A stretch of 64,000 bases of DNA, from the NCBI RefSeq assembly GCF_022601685.1, contig NZ_JAKUML010000007.1, positions 62,001 through 126,000 on the forward strand, given 5' to 3'. The translations under genes were made by a program, and so were the position numbers. This DNA is from Acinetobacter sedimenti. Lineage in GTDB: Bacteria > Pseudomonadota > Gammaproteobacteria > Pseudomonadales > Moraxellaceae. Below are positions 9,931 through 19,668 of the stretch, in pieces. Positions within the stretch are counted from its first letter, which is position 1; every line of letters starts with the position of its first letter. Under the pieces are notes generated by a model, which was not told the origin of the DNA, did not search any database, and was given only the letters and a program-made list of their open reading frames with translations.

Positions 9931-10686
9931 ATGGCAGATTATAACGTAAGTATGCGTGACCTTCTTCAAGCTGGTGCGCACTTCGGTCACCAAACACGTT
10001 TTTGGAATCCAAAAATGCGTAATTACATTTTTGGTGCACGCAACAAAATTCACATTATCAATCTTGATAAAACTGTTCCAGCATTGAACGATGCGTTGAA
10101 TATGGTGAACGGTCTTGCTAGCAAAAAGAATAAAGTTCTTTTCGTTGGTACAAAGCGTGCAGCGTCTAACATCATCCGCGAACAAGCTCAACGCGCAGGT
10201 CAACCATACGTTGATCACCGTTGGTTAGGTGGTATGTTGACGAACTGGAAAACTTTACGTCAATCAATCAACCGCTTGAAAGATCTTCAAACTCAATCTG
10301 AAGATGGTACTTTTGCGAAATTGACTAAGCGTGAAGCGCTAGAGCGTACTCGTGAAATGGACAAGCTTGAGCGTTCACTTGGTGGCGTAAAGAACATGGG
10401 CGGTTTGCCTGATGCGATTTTTGTAATCGACGTTGACCACGAAGCGATCGCAATCAAAGAAGCGAACAACTTGGGTATTCCTGTAATCGGTATCGTTGAT
10501 ACAAACTCTAATCCAGATGGCGTTGATTACATCATTCCTGGTAACGACGATGCGATCCGTGCAGTAACTTTGTATGCTTCTGCAATGGCGAATGCAATCT
10601 TGGCGGGTAAAGAGTACGCTCAAACTCAGTCAAATGCACAAGCTAAAAATGAAGCGGCTGCAGAAGACGCATCTCAAGAAGCGTAA
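9931..10686 (+). CDS. rpsB: 30S ribosomal protein S2
   Basis: Small-subunit ribosomal protein that binds S1 and the head-body junction of 16S rRNA. The start ATG at 9931 ([20 protein letters not shown]) follows AAGG and gives 251 aa; the longer frame from a TTG at 9871 has no support. Diagnostic segments are [28 protein letters not shown] and [17 protein letters not shown]. The C-terminal tail is alanine- and glutamine-rich, as is common. It is followed by tsf, the usual pair. The long leader may contain the site of S2 autoregulation. Confidence 0.98.
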   Translation: MADYNVSMRDLLQAGAHFGHQTRFWNPKMRNYIFGARNKIHIINLDKTVPALNDALNMVNGLASKKNKVLFVGTKRAASNIIREQAQRAGQPYVDHRWLGGMLTNWKTLRQSINRLKDLQTQSEDGTFAKLTKREALERTREMDKLERSLGGVKNMGGLPDAIFVIDVDHEAIAIKEANNLGIPVIGIVDTNSNPDGVDYIIPGNDDAIRAVTLYASAMANAILAGKEYAQTQSNAQAKNEAAAEDASQEA

Positions 10687-10694
10687 TTGCTTTT

Positions 10695-10793
10695 GCGCTT
10701 AGTCTAAAAGGCTTTTTGCCGTTGTGATGTCATTTTAATGTTGTAACTTAAATTTTTCATTATAGTGACATGCAAACAAGACAGACTAAGCGC
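10695..10793 (+). other. Long-range hairpin between rpsB and tsf
   Basis: GCGCTTAGTCT (10695-10705) is perfectly complementary to AGACTAAGCGC (10783-10793). Inside it ATGTCA (10727-10732) pairs with TGACAT (10766-10771), with shorter TTGT/ACAA and AATG/CATT pairs nearby. The folded RNA would be ~99 nt and lies just before the terminator at 10801. It may stabilise the rpsB mRNA end or control read-through into tsf. Confidence 0.6.
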
Positions 10794-10800
10794 ACAAAAG

Positions 10801-10824
10801 AAACGACTCCTGAAGTCGTTTTTT
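10801..10824 (+). terminator. Terminator or attenuator between rpsB and tsf
   Basis: Stem AAACGACT/AGTCGTTT with loop CCTGA, followed by a T-run. It lies 115 bp after rpsB and 62 bp before tsf. Part of the transcription probably stops here and part reads through, which would set the ratio of S2 to EF-Ts. Confidence 0.85.
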
Positions 10825-10885
10825 ACTAATCGCTTTTTATTAAAAGATTTTGTTTTAAATCAATCATCCGAATTAGGAGAATGAC

Positions 10886-11761
10886 ATGACTGCAATTACT
10901 GCAAGCATGGTAAAAGAATTACGTGACCGTACTGGTCTAGCAATGATGGAATGCAAAAAAGCATTGGAAGAAGCGAGTGGCGACATCGAGCTAGCGATTG
11001 ATAACCTTCGTAAATCTGGTCAAGCAAAAGCTGCTAAAAAAGCAGGCAACATTGCTGCTGACGGTGCGATCACGATCGTACAAGAAGGCAATAAAGCACT
11101 TCTTTTAGAAGTAAACTGCCAAACTGATTTCGTTGCTAAAGACGAAAACTTCAGTAACTTCTCAAATAAAGTTGCAAATGCTGCACTTGCTGCTGGCGAA
11201 ACTGATGCTGCTAAAATCGCAGAACTTAAACTTGAAGATGGTACAACTGTTGAAGAAACACGTATCGCTTTGGTTCAAAAAATCGGTGAAAACATCCAAG
11301 TACGTCGTGCAAAAATCGTTGAAGGCGACAACTTGGCTGTATACAAGCACGGTTTGAAAATCGGTGTAGTAGTATCTTACACAGGTGATGCGGACACAGG
11401 TAAAGGCTTGGCGATGCACGTTGCTGCATTCAACCCAGTTGCAGTATCTGCTGAAGACGTTCCTGCTGACCTTGTTGCAAAAGAGAAAGAAATTGCAGAA
11501 GCGAAGGCTCAAGAGTCTGGCAAACCTGCAAACATCATTGAAAAAATGGTTTCTGGTTCAGTAGAAAAATACTTGAACGAAGTATCTCTTGATCGTCAAA
11601 TGTATGTGATCGACAACGACAAGAAAGTTGCTGATGTATTGAAAGCGACTGGTACGACTGTTGCACAATTCGTTCGTTTCGAAGTAGGCGAAGGGATTGA
11701 GAAAAAAGCTGAAATGAGCTTTGCAGAAGAAGTTGCTGCTGCTCAAGCTGCTGCTAAATAA
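10886..11761 (+). CDS. tsf: Elongation factor Ts
   Basis: Guanine-nucleotide exchange factor that recycles EF-Tu. The N-terminal UBA-like module carries [19 protein letters not shown], and the core has [17 protein letters not shown], the TDFV contact to EF-Tu. At 291 aa it is close to the E. coli 283 aa. The Shine-Dalgarno TTAGGAGAA is strong, ~6 nt before the ATG. It is partly insulated from rpsB by the terminator at 10801. Confidence 0.98.
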   Translation: MTAITASMVKELRDRTGLAMMECKKALEEASGDIELAIDNLRKSGQAKAAKKAGNIAADGAITIVQEGNKALLLEVNCQTDFVAKDENFSNFSNKVANAALAAGETDAAKIAELKLEDGTTVEETRIALVQKIGENIQVRRAKIVEGDNLAVYKHGLKIGVVVSYTGDADTGKGLAMHVAAFNPVAVSAEDVPADLVAKEKEIAEAKAQESGKPANIIEKMVSGSVEKYLNEVSLDRQMYVIDNDKKVADVLKATGTTVAQFVRFEVGEGIEKKAEMSFAEEVAAAQAAAK

Positions 11762-11827
11762 GCAGACTGCTTTTAAAAATGGAAAGATTGCCGAAATAAA
11801 CTTCTAAAAATATTTTCATTTTGACCC

Positions 11828-11862
11828 AAAGGACTGAACATTGATCATGTTTAGTCCTTTTT
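11828..11862 (+). terminator. Terminator after tsf
   Basis: Stem AAAGGACT(g)AACA / TGTT(t)AGTCCTTT, with one opposed G-T position and a following T-run. Confidence 0.85.
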
Positions 11863-11936
11863 ATTTCTAATCAAACTATGTTAGCGTAGTTGTTAGCATA
11901 ATATCCATGAGCTAAATCATTACAGGTGTTATAGTG

Positions 11937-12110
11937 ATGAAGAAGAAAGTAGCAATCAAACTGCCATTCCCAATGCCATCGCAAAGCGATGACCAACAAG
12001 CACTCGATGCGCAAGATACACATAGCCATGTGCGTCCGAAACCTGAACAATATGCGGATCGGACATGGATGCCGCCACGTGGTACACGTCGTTCAATGGG
12101 TAAACGCTAA
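11937..12110 (+). CDS. Small hypothetical protein (57 aa)
   Basis: An ATG at 11937 with AGGTG eight bases upstream opens a 57-codon frame ending in TAA at 12110. The product starts MKKKVAIKLPFPMPS, has a polar middle (QSDDQQALDAQDTHSH) and ends with a basic TWMPPRGTRRSMGKR. No membrane segment or known domain is visible. It is flanked by the tsf terminator upstream and the DUF962-like gene 48 bp downstream, with which it may share a transcript. Codon use looks coding-like and the space would otherwise be empty, so I think it is real. Function unknown. Confidence 0.65.
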   Translation: MKKKVAIKLPFPMPSQSDDQQALDAQDTHSHVRPKPEQYADRTWMPPRGTRRSMGKR

Positions 12111-12158
12111 TTTGATGTTTGCAGTGTGATTGAGTACGGATTTTAAGGAGAAAATCAG

Positions 12159-12548
12159 ATGAATATGAAACAGGATTTCAGTGCATACCAAGCACCTGAG
12201 CATACTGAAAAACTACAAATGCCGATCAAAGATTATCAGCAGTTTTATCGTTTTTATCTCACAGAACATCATGACCTGAATTGTCGCCGTTTACATTTTC
12301 TCGGTAGTAGTTTAGGTCTTTTAGCGTTTTGTAAAGCGATTAAAACACGTCAGAAGCGTTATGTCGCTTTAGGTTTTTTTGCGGGATATGCTTGCGCTTG
12401 GGTAGGTCATTTTGTTTTTGAAAAAAATAAGCCTGCGTCATTTAAGCAACCGCTATATAGCTTCGTATCAGATTGGCGGATGTATTATCACATTGCGACA
12501 GGTCAGATTAGTTTGACTGATCAAGCGAAGGATAAGTTTCCGCACTAA
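12159..12548 (+). CDS. DUF962 / Mpo1-like membrane protein
   Basis: Integral membrane protein of the DUF962 family; the yeast relative Mpo1 is a dioxygenase of 2-hydroxy fatty acids. The family pattern of histidines is visible: FYLTEHHDLNCRRLHFLGSS, then WVGHFVFEKNKPASF, then a final hydrophobic segment. Two short membrane helices lie at ~52-62 and 70-85. At 129 aa it is smaller than Mpo1 (174 aa). A strong Shine-Dalgarno (AAGGAG) precedes the ATG. The enzymatic role in bacteria is an inference from the family only. Confidence 0.8.
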   Translation: MNMKQDFSAYQAPEHTEKLQMPIKDYQQFYRFYLTEHHDLNCRRLHFLGSSLGLLAFCKAIKTRQKRYVALGFFAGYACAWVGHFVFEKNKPASFKQPLYSFVSDWRMYYHIATGQISLTDQAKDKFPH

Positions 12549-12636
12549 AATTATTGACGATGATTTCTGATAGTGATTTTAGACATGATTTTAGAGATTA
12601 TTTTCTAAATTTTAAATCTGTAAAAATGAGAACTAG

Positions 12637-12675
12637 ACAGCCATGTGTGCCTAAATTTGCCAAATGGCTGTTTTT
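12637..12675 (+). terminator. Terminator after the DUF962-like gene
   Basis: ACAGCCAT/ATGGCTGT arms (12637-12644/12664-12671), 19-nt loop, then five T residues. Confidence 0.75.
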
Positions 12676-12771
12676 ATGTCATGAATTTTGGTTAGAATGT
12701 TTGAGCCTGCAAAATGTGTGGGCTTATTTTTTGATAATTGATTCACTTTGAAGTGCTAGATTTAGATTGAT

Positions 12772-13449
12772 ATGAAAAAATTTATTCTTCGTTTATTACT
12801 GTTTTTTGTTTGTGCGGTGCTGTTGGTACAAATTTGGATTTTCACCAGTTTGGCGTATTGGCGTTTTTTCCCAGTGGAATCAACCATGTTTATGCGCACC
12901 TACTATCTCACGACACCGAATGCCAAGGTCGTGCATGAATGGAAAGATAGCGAAGATATTAGCGATAACTTCAAACGGGCCGTGATCACCGCAGAAGACG
13001 GTCGTTTCCTTGATCATCATGGTTTTGATTGGGAAGGCATTGAGGATGCACTGAAGAAAAATGAGAAAAAGGATGAAGTCGTTGCGGGTGGATCGACAAT
13101 CTCTCAGCAACTTGCGAAGAATTTATTTTTATTTAATCAACGCTCTTATGTACGCAAAGGTCAAGAAGCCGTTGCAACATGGATGATGGAGCGTATGTGG
13201 TCGAAAGCGCGTATTTTGGAAGTCTATGTGAATTCGGTTGAATTTGGTGAAGGGATTTACGGTATCGAAGCAGCAACGCAACATTATTATGGAAAAAGTG
13301 CTAAAAGCTTAACCAAAGATCAAGCGGCGCATCTTGCATCAATGCTTCCAAATCCACGCTATTACCAAGATCATGATCCTGATGGCAAATTTAAGGCACG
13401 TAAGCGAATGATTTTACGCTATATGCAATATAGTCACTTGCCGAATTAA
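12772..13449 (+). CDS. mtgA: Monofunctional biosynthetic peptidoglycan transglycosylase
   Basis: Family GT51 glycosyltransferase that polymerises lipid II into glycan strands. A signal-anchor helix at ~4-28 places the catalytic domain in the periplasm. GT51 motifs are all visible: [19 protein letters not shown] with the catalytic glutamate, [28 protein letters not shown] and [20 protein letters not shown] with the second glutamate. At 225 aa it is standard, with no transpeptidase domain. It lies ~570 bp upstream of ppk with a small membrane gene between. Confidence 0.96.
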   Translation: MKKFILRLLLFFVCAVLLVQIWIFTSLAYWRFFPVESTMFMRTYYLTTPNAKVVHEWKDSEDISDNFKRAVITAEDGRFLDHHGFDWEGIEDALKKNEKKDEVVAGGSTISQQLAKNLFLFNQRSYVRKGQEAVATWMMERMWSKARILEVYVNSVEFGEGIYGIEAATQHYYGKSAKSLTKDQAAHLASMLPNPRYYQDHDPDGKFKARKRMILRYMQYSHLPN

Positions 13450-13479
13450 TTCATCTTTATAAATTCAAATTGAATAATT

Positions 13480-13869
13480 ATGTTTAGAGTAAAGAACTAT
13501 CTGATTTATCTTATATTGGATATTTTGTTGTGTAGTGTCTTTGCTTATCTTTTTTACTTAAAGGATTCAGAAATAAATATTGTCATTCTGATGCTATGTT
13601 GTATTTTTGGCATCATTTTTATGCCTGTGGTCATTCGAAGATTACCTATTTTTAGCAAATACTATGTGATCAGAAAGCCAAATATTGTGTATGCACATCG
13701 AAAATTAAATCATGCTGAGGAAAGAGCTGCGCCTGTAATGTGTGCATTGTTAACAGCATGTGTATTGGCACTATTCTTTTACTTGATTCAATATTCACAT
13801 GATTTTCTGGTTTATTGCTTTATTGGTGGTATCGCCGCAGGATTTATTAGTTTTTATTACGAGCCCTAA
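13480..13869 (+). CDS. Small integral membrane protein, unknown function
   Basis: 129 aa with about four hydrophobic segments: ~8-24, 30-48, 78-98 and 104-124. A short polar loop carries VRKPNIVYAHRKLNHAEE-like charged residues near the middle. I do not recognise a family. It begins 30 bp after mtgA and could be read from its transcript. No clear Shine-Dalgarno is present, but the coding bias and size support a real gene. Confidence 0.7.
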   Translation: MFRVKNYLIYLILDILLCSVFAYLFYLKDSEINIVILMLCCIFGIIFMPVVIRRLPIFSKYYVIRKPNIVYAHRKLNHAEERAAPVMCALLTACVLALFFYLIQYSHDFLVYCFIGGIAAGFISFYYEP

Positions 13870-13952
13870 ATTTTAATGTTTTGCATCATTTCACGTAGAT
13901 AAAACATCTCTATTGATCCAAATAGTTAAATATTTCTACGATTTTTACCGAA

Positions 13953-13970
13953 TTGTCATAATTCTGTCGC
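13953..13970 (+). promoter_or_regulatory. Pho box upstream of ppk
   Basis: TTGTCATAATTCTGTCGC matches the PhoB consensus of two direct CTGTCA-like half-sites with an AT-rich 4-bp centre: TTGTCAT then CTGTCGC. It lies 47 bp before the ppk ATG, an appropriate place for an activator site. This suggests that ppk is induced by phosphate starvation, as recorded for ppk in several bacteria. The site is read from sequence; regulation is inferred. Confidence 0.7.
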
Positions 13971-14016
13971 ATAATAAAGAAAACACTCTCATTGATAAAT
14001 TTAAGGCAGTCTTTCA

Positions 14017-16104
14017 ATGAACCAAGTAGCATCGAATCCATCAACAGAAGCGACCAATAACTATACCTTTCATGATCGTTATATCAATCGTGAACTTTCA
14101 ATTTTAGACTTCCATCTGCGGGTTCTTGAGCAAGCAGTCAATCCTGCGCATCCGCTACTTGATCGATTAACTTTTCTGTTGATCTTCTCGAGTAATATGG
14201 ATGAGTTTTTTGAAATCCGTGTCGCAGGTGTACTTGAGCAACTCTACTTAGGTAATGAAAGCCATAGCCCAGATGGGCTTACGCCTCGTGAAGTGCTTGA
14301 TCGTATTTCCGAAACTGCTCATGCTGCGATTGATCGTCAATATCGTATATTGAATGAGGAAATTTTACCAAAACTGCGTGAAGAAAATATTTGTTTTCTC
14401 AAGCGTGATGAGCTGACCGATGAACAGTTAGTGTGGTTAAAGAAATATTTCCAAGAGCAGGTTGCACCTGTATTAACGCCGATTAGCCTTGATCCTGCGC
14501 ACCCATTTCCTCGGTTAGTGAATAAAAGTCTAAACTTTATCGTTACATTAGAGGGTAAGGATGCTTTTGGTCGTCAGATCGAGCTTGCGGTTGTGCCTGC
14601 GCCTCGTTCGTTACCTCGTGTGGTACGTTTACCTGATGAGCTAACTGGTGGGCATGAGCATCATGTGATGTTGTCCGCAATTATTCATGAGCATGTGTCT
14701 GATCTTTTCCCAGGGATGACTGCGACAGGATGCTATCAGTTCCGTGTGACGCGTAATGCGGATTTGGCACTCAATGAAGATGTTGAAGATTTGGCGATTG
14801 CCTTAAAAGGTGAGCTCAGCTCACGTCGCTTTGGTCGTGCTGTACGTCTAGAAGTCACTGAAAACTGCCCACAACATATTTATGAATATTTACTCGAAGA
14901 ATTTCATCTAGAAGAATCTGATTTGTATAAGGTCAATGGACCGGTCAACTTAACTCGTTTGATCTCAAATTTTAAACGCCCACACTTGCGTTACAGTGCG
15001 CACACGCCAGTGATTCCGAAGATACTGAAAAAGTCTGAAAGTATTTTTTCAGCGATGAAAAAGCAAGACATTTTGCTCCATCATCCCTATGAATCTTTTG
15101 CACCAGTAATCAACTTACTTCGTGAAGCAGCTCGTGATCCAAAAGTGTTAGCGATCAAACAGACTTTGTATCGTAGCGGTCCAAACTCTGAAATCGTACA
15201 AGTGCTTGCTGAAGCTGCTCGTAATGGCAAAGAAGTCACCGCTGTCATTGAGCTACGTGCACGTTTTGATGAAGAGTCCAATATTGCCGTAGCGAATATT
15301 TTACAAGAAGCTGGGGCAGTGGTGGTGTATGGTATTGTTGGCTATAAAACTCATGCCAAAATGATCTTAATTGTCCGTCGTGAAGACAATCAACTAATGC
15401 GTTATGTCCATCTTGGTACAGGTAACTATCATGCAGGGAATGCACGGATTTATACTGATTATGGTTTGTTGACCACCAATAAAGAGCTTTCGGAAGATGT
15501 GCATCGTGTATTCCAAGAGCTGACAGGTATGGGCAAAACAGTGAAGTTGAAAAAACTGTTACATGCACCATTTACCCTACATCAGCAACTGATGAACTTT
15601 ATTGACCATGAAATTGCCAATGCTATTGCAGGTAAAAAAGCACGTATCATCGTCAAAGTGAATGCGATTACAGAACAGCAATTGATTGATAAATTGTATG
15701 AAGCGTCACAAGCAGGCGTGAAGATTGATTTGATCGTACGCTCGATTTGCTGTCTTCGTCCACAGCTCAGAGGTTTATCAGAAAATATTCATGTGCGTTC
15801 GATCGTTGGACGTTTCTTAGAACATACTCGTGTGTATTATTTTGAAAATGATGGGAATCCACGAGTGTACTGTTCAAGTGCGGACTGGATGGATCGGAAT
15901 CTATTTAGCCGTGTCGAGGCATGTTTCCCAGTTGAAGACCCTGTACTTCGTAAACGTATCATTGAGCAAGGTTTAGAGAATTATCTCAAAGACAATCAAC
16001 AAGCTTGGGAGCTTCAGCCTGATGGTCAATGGCTAAGTATTTCACCGAAAGAAGGTGAAGAGGTTTATATTTCACAACAAGTATTGTTAGAGCATTTTCA
16101 ATAA
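14017..16104 (+). CDS. ppk: Polyphosphate kinase 1
   Basis: Reversibly builds inorganic polyphosphate from the gamma-phosphate of ATP. The 695-aa length is typical. The four-domain pattern is present: an N-terminal helical domain starting with [20 protein letters not shown], a head domain, and two phospholipase-D-like catalytic domains. HHPYESF (~347) opens the first catalytic domain, [14 protein letters not shown] (~440) holds the phosphorylated histidine, and [16 protein letters not shown] (~592) holds the second conserved histidine. TGNYH near 468 is also conserved. A Pho box precedes it and a strong shared terminator follows. Confidence 0.97.
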   Translation: MNQVASNPSTEATNNYTFHDRYINRELSILDFHLRVLEQAVNPAHPLLDRLTFLLIFSSNMDEFFEIRVAGVLEQLYLGNESHSPDGLTPREVLDRISETAHAAIDRQYRILNEEILPKLREENICFLKRDELTDEQLVWLKKYFQEQVAPVLTPISLDPAHPFPRLVNKSLNFIVTLEGKDAFGRQIELAVVPAPRSLPRVVRLPDELTGGHEHHVMLSAIIHEHVSDLFPGMTATGCYQFRVTRNADLALNEDVEDLAIALKGELSSRRFGRAVRLEVTENCPQHIYEYLLEEFHLEESDLYKVNGPVNLTRLISNFKRPHLRYSAHTPVIPKILKKSESIFSAMKKQDILLHHPYESFAPVINLLREAARDPKVLAIKQTLYRSGPNSEIVQVLAEAARNGKEVTAVIELRARFDEESNIAVANILQEAGAVVVYGIVGYKTHAKMILIVRREDNQLMRYVHLGTGNYHAGNARIYTDYGLLTTNKELSEDVHRVFQELTGMGKTVKLKKLLHAPFTLHQQLMNFIDHEIANAIAGKKARIIVKVNAITEQQLIDKLYEASQAGVKIDLIVRSICCLRPQLRGLSENIHVRSIVGRFLEHTRVYYFENDGNPRVYCSSADWMDRNLFSRVEACFPVEDPVLRKRIIEQGLENYLKDNQQAWELQPDGQWLSISPKEGEEVYISQQVLLEHFQ

Positions 16105-16124
16105 GCTGTACATTTAAAATCCAT

Positions 16125-16164
16125 AAAAATAGAGGCATTAATTTTGAATTATGCCTCTATTTTT
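16125..16164. terminator. Bidirectional terminator between ppk and alaA
   Basis: 14-bp stem AAAAATAGAGGCAT/ATGCCTCTATTTTT with a 12-nt AT-rich loop. Both strands carry a T-run, which suits the convergent genes. Confidence 0.9.
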
Positions 16165-16194
16165 TGTTTCAGTTTTTTTATTTCAGCGTCAAAT

Positions 16195-17430
16195 CTAAGC
16201 TCTTAATGCCGCAAAGAATCGACCAATACGACTGACCGCTTCACGTAACTCAGTCGGCGCAGGTAAGAACACCACACGGAAGTGATCAGGTGTCGGCCAG
16301 TTAAATCCTGTGCCTTGTACCAATAATACTTTCTCTGCACGAAGAAGGTTAAGCATGAGTTCCTCATCATCTTCGATTGGATAAATATTCGGATCAAGTT
16401 TCGGGAAACAGTACATTGCACCTTCAGGCTTAACACAGCTTACACCTGGGATTTCATTGAGCATTTCCCATGCAATATTGCGCTGTTCGTACAAGCGACC
16501 GCCTGGACGGATCAAGTCATTAATCGACTGATAACCACCGAGCGCAGTTTGAATCGCATATTGCGCTTGGACATTGGCACACAAACGCATTGAAGCAAGC
16601 ATGTCTAAGCCTTCGATAAAATCTTTTGCTTTAGATTTATCACCAGAGATTGCCATCCAACCCGCACGGAAACCTGCAATACGATAAGACTTTGATAAAC
16701 CATTAAATGAAATGCACAGCAAATCTTTAGCGATTGATGCAACCGATACATGCTCAATACCGTCATAGATGATCTTGTCGTAGATTTCATCAGCAAACAA
16801 AATCAAATCGTGCTTACGTGCCAATGCCACGATCTGTTCTAAGATATGACGTGGATAGACTGAACCTGTTGGGTTGTTTGGATTAATAATCACAATACCA
16901 CGTGTATTGGCTGTGATTTTCGATTCCATATCGGCAATATCAGGATACCAACTATTTTCTTCATCACATTTGTAATGAATCGCTGTGCCGCCTGATAGAT
17001 TCACCGCAGCGGTCCATAGTGGATAATCAGGCATTGGGATGAGCATTTCATCGCCATCATTGAGCAAACCTTGCATCGACATCACGATGAGCTCAGACAC
17101 ACCATTACCGATATACACATCGTTGACGTGTAAATCTAAAATGCCTTTTTGCTGATAATACTGACACACGGCTTTACGTGCAGGGAAGATTCCTTTTGAA
17201 TCAGAATAGCCAATCGCATTCGGTAGATTGAGCGCCACATCATTGATGATCTCTTGCGGTGCTTCAAAACCAAATGGCGCAGGATTGCCAATATTCAACT
17301 TGATAATACGGTGACCTTGTTCCTCCATCTCATTGGCGGCTCGTAACACAGGTCCGCGAATATCGTAGCAAACATGCTCCAATTTAGCTGATTTTTTAAT
17401 TTCCCGTGTATAACGACTTTGAGTGGACAT
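16195..17430 (-). CDS. alaA: Alanine transaminase-type class I aminotransferase
   Basis: Pyridoxal-phosphate enzyme closest to AlaA/YfbQ, which makes alanine from pyruvate and glutamate. FNGLSKSYRIAGFRAGW (~240) holds the Schiff-base lysine, NPNNPTGSVYP the cofactor asparagine, FADEIYDKIIYDG the pyridine-N aspartate, and FRVVFLPAP the C-terminal arginine that binds the carboxylate. I start at the ATG at 17430 (MSTQSRYTREIKKSAKL), giving 411 aa; the longer frame adds a hydrophobic stretch foreign to the family. AlaA and the paralogue AlaC are hard to separate by eye, but the N-terminus favours AlaA. Confidence 0.9.
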   Translation of the reverse strand: MSTQSRYTREIKKSAKLEHVCYDIRGPVLRAANEMEEQGHRIIKLNIGNPAPFGFEAPQEIINDVALNLPNAIGYSDSKGIFPARKAVCQYYQQKGILDLHVNDVYIGNGVSELIVMSMQGLLNDGDEMLIPMPDYPLWTAAVNLSGGTAIHYKCDEENSWYPDIADMESKITANTRGIVIINPNNPTGSVYPRHILEQIVALARKHDLILFADEIYDKIIYDGIEHVSVASIAKDLLCISFNGLSKSYRIAGFRAGWMAISGDKSKAKDFIEGLDMLASMRLCANVQAQYAIQTALGGYQSINDLIRPGGRLYEQRNIAWEMLNEIPGVSCVKPEGAMYCFPKLDPNIYPIEDDEELMLNLLRAEKVLLVQGTGFNWPTPDHFRVVFLPAPTELREAVSRIGRFFAALRA

Positions 17431-17595
17431 GACCTTTTCCAGTAATTTCCAATGAATGAATGTAAGGCGAAAGCAAAACATCGTTAAAAGTTTTACTCAT
17501 TTTCATATATTTACACTAGCAATTTTTATTTCAGTAGCGTAAATATAAGATGTGCAATCATGACATTTTCAACACAAGAATGAAAGGAGCGGACA

Positions 17596-18015
17596 ATGGG
17601 AAAAGTCAATAAAACAGACCGCGAGTGGCAACGTGAGTTGAGTCCAGAAGAGTTTCGCATCACTCGTCAGAAAGGTACGGAACCTGCATTTACAGGACAA
17701 TACTGGAATAGCAAAGCAGATGGCGTGTACAAATGCCGTTGCTGCGGTACGCCATTATTCTCTTCAGAAACCAAATATGATTCAGGTTCTGGTTGGCCAA
17801 GTTTTTATCGTCCGATCGATCAAAGTAATATCGAAGAACATAATGATCAAAGTCATGGTATGACACGTACGGAGTTGACTTGCCATAATTGTGATGCACA
17901 TCTTGGGCATGTCTTTGAAGATGGACCACAACCTACAGGTTTGCGCTACTGCATCAACTCTGCGTCTTTAAAATTACAAACACAACAAAATGTCGATGAG
18001 GACAATTATCCATGA
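17596..18015 (+). CDS. msrB: Peptide methionine-R-sulfoxide reductase
   Basis: Repairs the R-epimer of methionine sulfoxide in proteins. Two zinc-binding Cys-X2-Cys pairs are visible (CRCC ~49 and CHNC ~97), with [14 protein letters not shown] and [10 protein letters not shown] between and after. [11 protein letters not shown] near the C-terminus holds the catalytic cysteine. At 139 aa it has standard length and no signal peptide. AAGGAG lies ~9 nt before the ATG. Its TGA overlaps the gpx ATG (ATGA), so two oxidative-repair enzymes are translationally coupled. Confidence 0.97.
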   Translation: MGKVNKTDREWQRELSPEEFRITRQKGTEPAFTGQYWNSKADGVYKCRCCGTPLFSSETKYDSGSGWPSFYRPIDQSNIEEHNDQSHGMTRTELTCHNCDAHLGHVFEDGPQPTGLRYCINSASLKLQTQQNVDEDNYP

Positions 18016-18491
18016 GTCATATTTATCAATTTGAAGCGGAGCTCTTAGAGGGTGGGACGCAAAGCCTATCTGAATATGAAGGTAAAGTAATTTTGATCGT
18101 CAATACAGCGAGTAAATGTGGATTTACACCGCAATTTCACGGTTTAGAAAATGTCTATGAAAAGTATAAAGATCAAGGTTTAGTGGTACTTGGCTTTCCC
18201 TGCAATCAATTTGGTGGACAGGATCCGGGTAGTAATGAAGAAATTGGCGAGTTCTGTCAGCGTAATTATGGCGTAAGCTTTCCAATGTTTGCAAAGGTTG
18301 ATGTGAAAGGGCCTGAATCACATGCGATCTTCCGTTATCTCACACGTGAAACCAAAGGCTTTATTAATCGCAATATTAAATGGAATTTTACCAAGTTTCT
18401 CATTGGTCGTGATGGTCAAATCCTTGGGCGTTATGCACCGACTACTAAGCCTGAAAGCCTAGAGGCGGATATCGAAAAAGCTTTGGCTTAA
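18012..18491 (+). CDS. Glutathione peroxidase family protein
   Basis: Thiol peroxidase of the glutathione-peroxidase family (BtuE/Gpx-like). Catalytic motifs are [16 protein letters not shown] with the peroxidatic cysteine (~36), [15 protein letters not shown] with the conserved glutamine and a second cysteine, and [14 protein letters not shown] with the tryptophan-asparagine pair. There is no selenocysteine. Bacterial members often use thioredoxin rather than glutathione. At 159 aa it is normal. Coupled to msrB by a 4-nt overlap. Confidence 0.95.
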   Translation: MSHIYQFEAELLEGGTQSLSEYEGKVILIVNTASKCGFTPQFHGLENVYEKYKDQGLVVLGFPCNQFGGQDPGSNEEIGEFCQRNYGVSFPMFAKVDVKGPESHAIFRYLTRETKGFINRNIKWNFTKFLIGRDGQILGRYAPTTKPESLEADIEKALA

Positions 18492-18518
18492 ATGATGAAT
18501 ATTTAGAATGACTTGAAT

Positions 18519-18543
18519 AAGACCAAAGCAGTGCTTTGGTCTT
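18519..18543. terminator. Hairpin between gpx and the convergent unknown gene
   Basis: Perfect 11-bp stem AAGACCAAAGC/GCTTTGGTCTT with a 3-nt loop. The T-tract is weak on both sides, so termination is probable but less certain. Confidence 0.65.
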
Positions 18544-18560
18544 AACGTATTGTGTACGGT

Positions 18561-19565
18561 TTAATCATGCAAAATAGCATTCACTTCATCAGACGCATAA
18601 AATTGCATCAGATAAAAACGAATACGATCGGATAAATATCCATCATTCACCAACTTTTCAATAATCGGTAAGCACAAATCCGCAAGCTCTGAACGCAGTA
18701 AATCCTGATCAACATTGATGTCGGCAAGCACTTTGGCAAATGTATCGTTCTGATGGATGTCAATCCAGTGTGCAACACCCGCAGAAACCTGTTCTTGTAA
18801 GTATTCTGTTTGGCGAAGGTGATCCCAGATTTTATGTCCGAGTCCGACAGTATGTGGTAAATCTTCAATCAAAATATAGTTTTTTACAGCACTTAAAGGC
18901 GCAACTTTGATGCTATGCCAAAATTTTGCTTGTAGGTGATAAACCTTATCATCATCGAGATATTGGTTGATTAATCGTTCGCTCAAGCTACTAATTTTTG
19001 GGAAATTCTTATGTAGATAATTACGTAGATTGTCATCGAGTGAGTTGTCAGAAGCACGCTCCAATACAGATTTTCCAACTTTCATCAAAGAACCCATGCC
19101 CGGGACTTTTTTAGTCAGCATGGCATTGTCCATAAAGTCTTTGATACTTTGTTGCACAATATTGGTCATCAGCTCGACATAGGCTGAATTATTCACCAGT
19201 TGTTTAATGAGTGTTTTGCGATGCTCCGTTTTTGATGCGATATATTGTGCGATTTCATCAATGGTATTGACGTCGAGTACCGCTTCAATTTTTGTACTTA
19301 CATTGTCAGGATGATCAAGGGCGAGGGCGATATGCTGTTCAATCAATGTGATAAGACTTGTTGAAGCTTTGGTATTGAGAATCTGCTGTTGTAACAGCGC
19401 ATACACTTGCGGATGTCGCCAAAGATCGCCAACTTTTTGCTGGGTGAGCCATTCAAAAAATCCCATAAACTCATCAATAATCGTTTGTTTTTGACCTAGT
19501 TGTACTTCAATAAATTTGATTTGTGCATCGAGTAAGGCTTGGGCTTTGGGATTGATCGTAGACAT
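18561..19565 (-). CDS. Conserved-looking hypothetical protein, 334 aa
   Basis: Mostly alpha-helical, soluble and acidic by eye, with no signal peptide. It has repeated leucine- and isoleucine-rich helices and a lone glycine-rich turn VPGMGSLMKVGKS (~165). I recognise no catalytic motif. Its start ATG at 19565 has only a modest Shine-Dalgarno. It lies between the gpx hairpin and the hydrolase gene, both in separate units. The even coding character supports a real gene. A weak similarity in style to DUF445-like helical proteins is possible, but I would not name it so. Confidence 0.75.
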   Translation of the reverse strand: MSTINPKAQALLDAQIKFIEVQLGQKQTIIDEFMGFFEWLTQQKVGDLWRHPQVYALLQQQILNTKASTSLITLIEQHIALALDHPDNVSTKIEAVLDVNTIDEIAQYIASKTEHRKTLIKQLVNNSAYVELMTNIVQQSIKDFMDNAMLTKKVPGMGSLMKVGKSVLERASDNSLDDNLRNYLHKNFPKISSLSERLINQYLDDDKVYHLQAKFWHSIKVAPLSAVKNYILIEDLPHTVGLGHKIWDHLRQTEYLQEQVSAGVAHWIDIHQNDTFAKVLADINVDQDLLRSELADLCLPIIEKLVNDGYLSDRIRFYLMQFYASDEVNAILHD

Positions 19566-19631
19566 ATATTCTCAAACGCTCACTGAAAAAGTTGGCACTG
19601 TAAGGAAAAGTACAAGAAGAAAAGACTAAAA

Positions 19632-19658
19632 GAAAAGCCCATCTAAAATGAGCTTTTT
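19632..19658 (-). terminator. Terminator after the alpha/beta hydrolase
   Basis: Stem AAAGC-C-CAT/ATG-A-GCTTT (one mismatch), followed on the minus strand by a T-rich tract. 11 bp past the stop at 19669. Confidence 0.65.
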
Positions 19659-19668
19659 CGAATTCGGT

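Noticed and set aside
12554-12751. A 65-codon frame between the DUF962-like gene and mtgA
   Set aside because: No ribosome site, odd composition, and it contains the terminator hairpin at 12637-12675.
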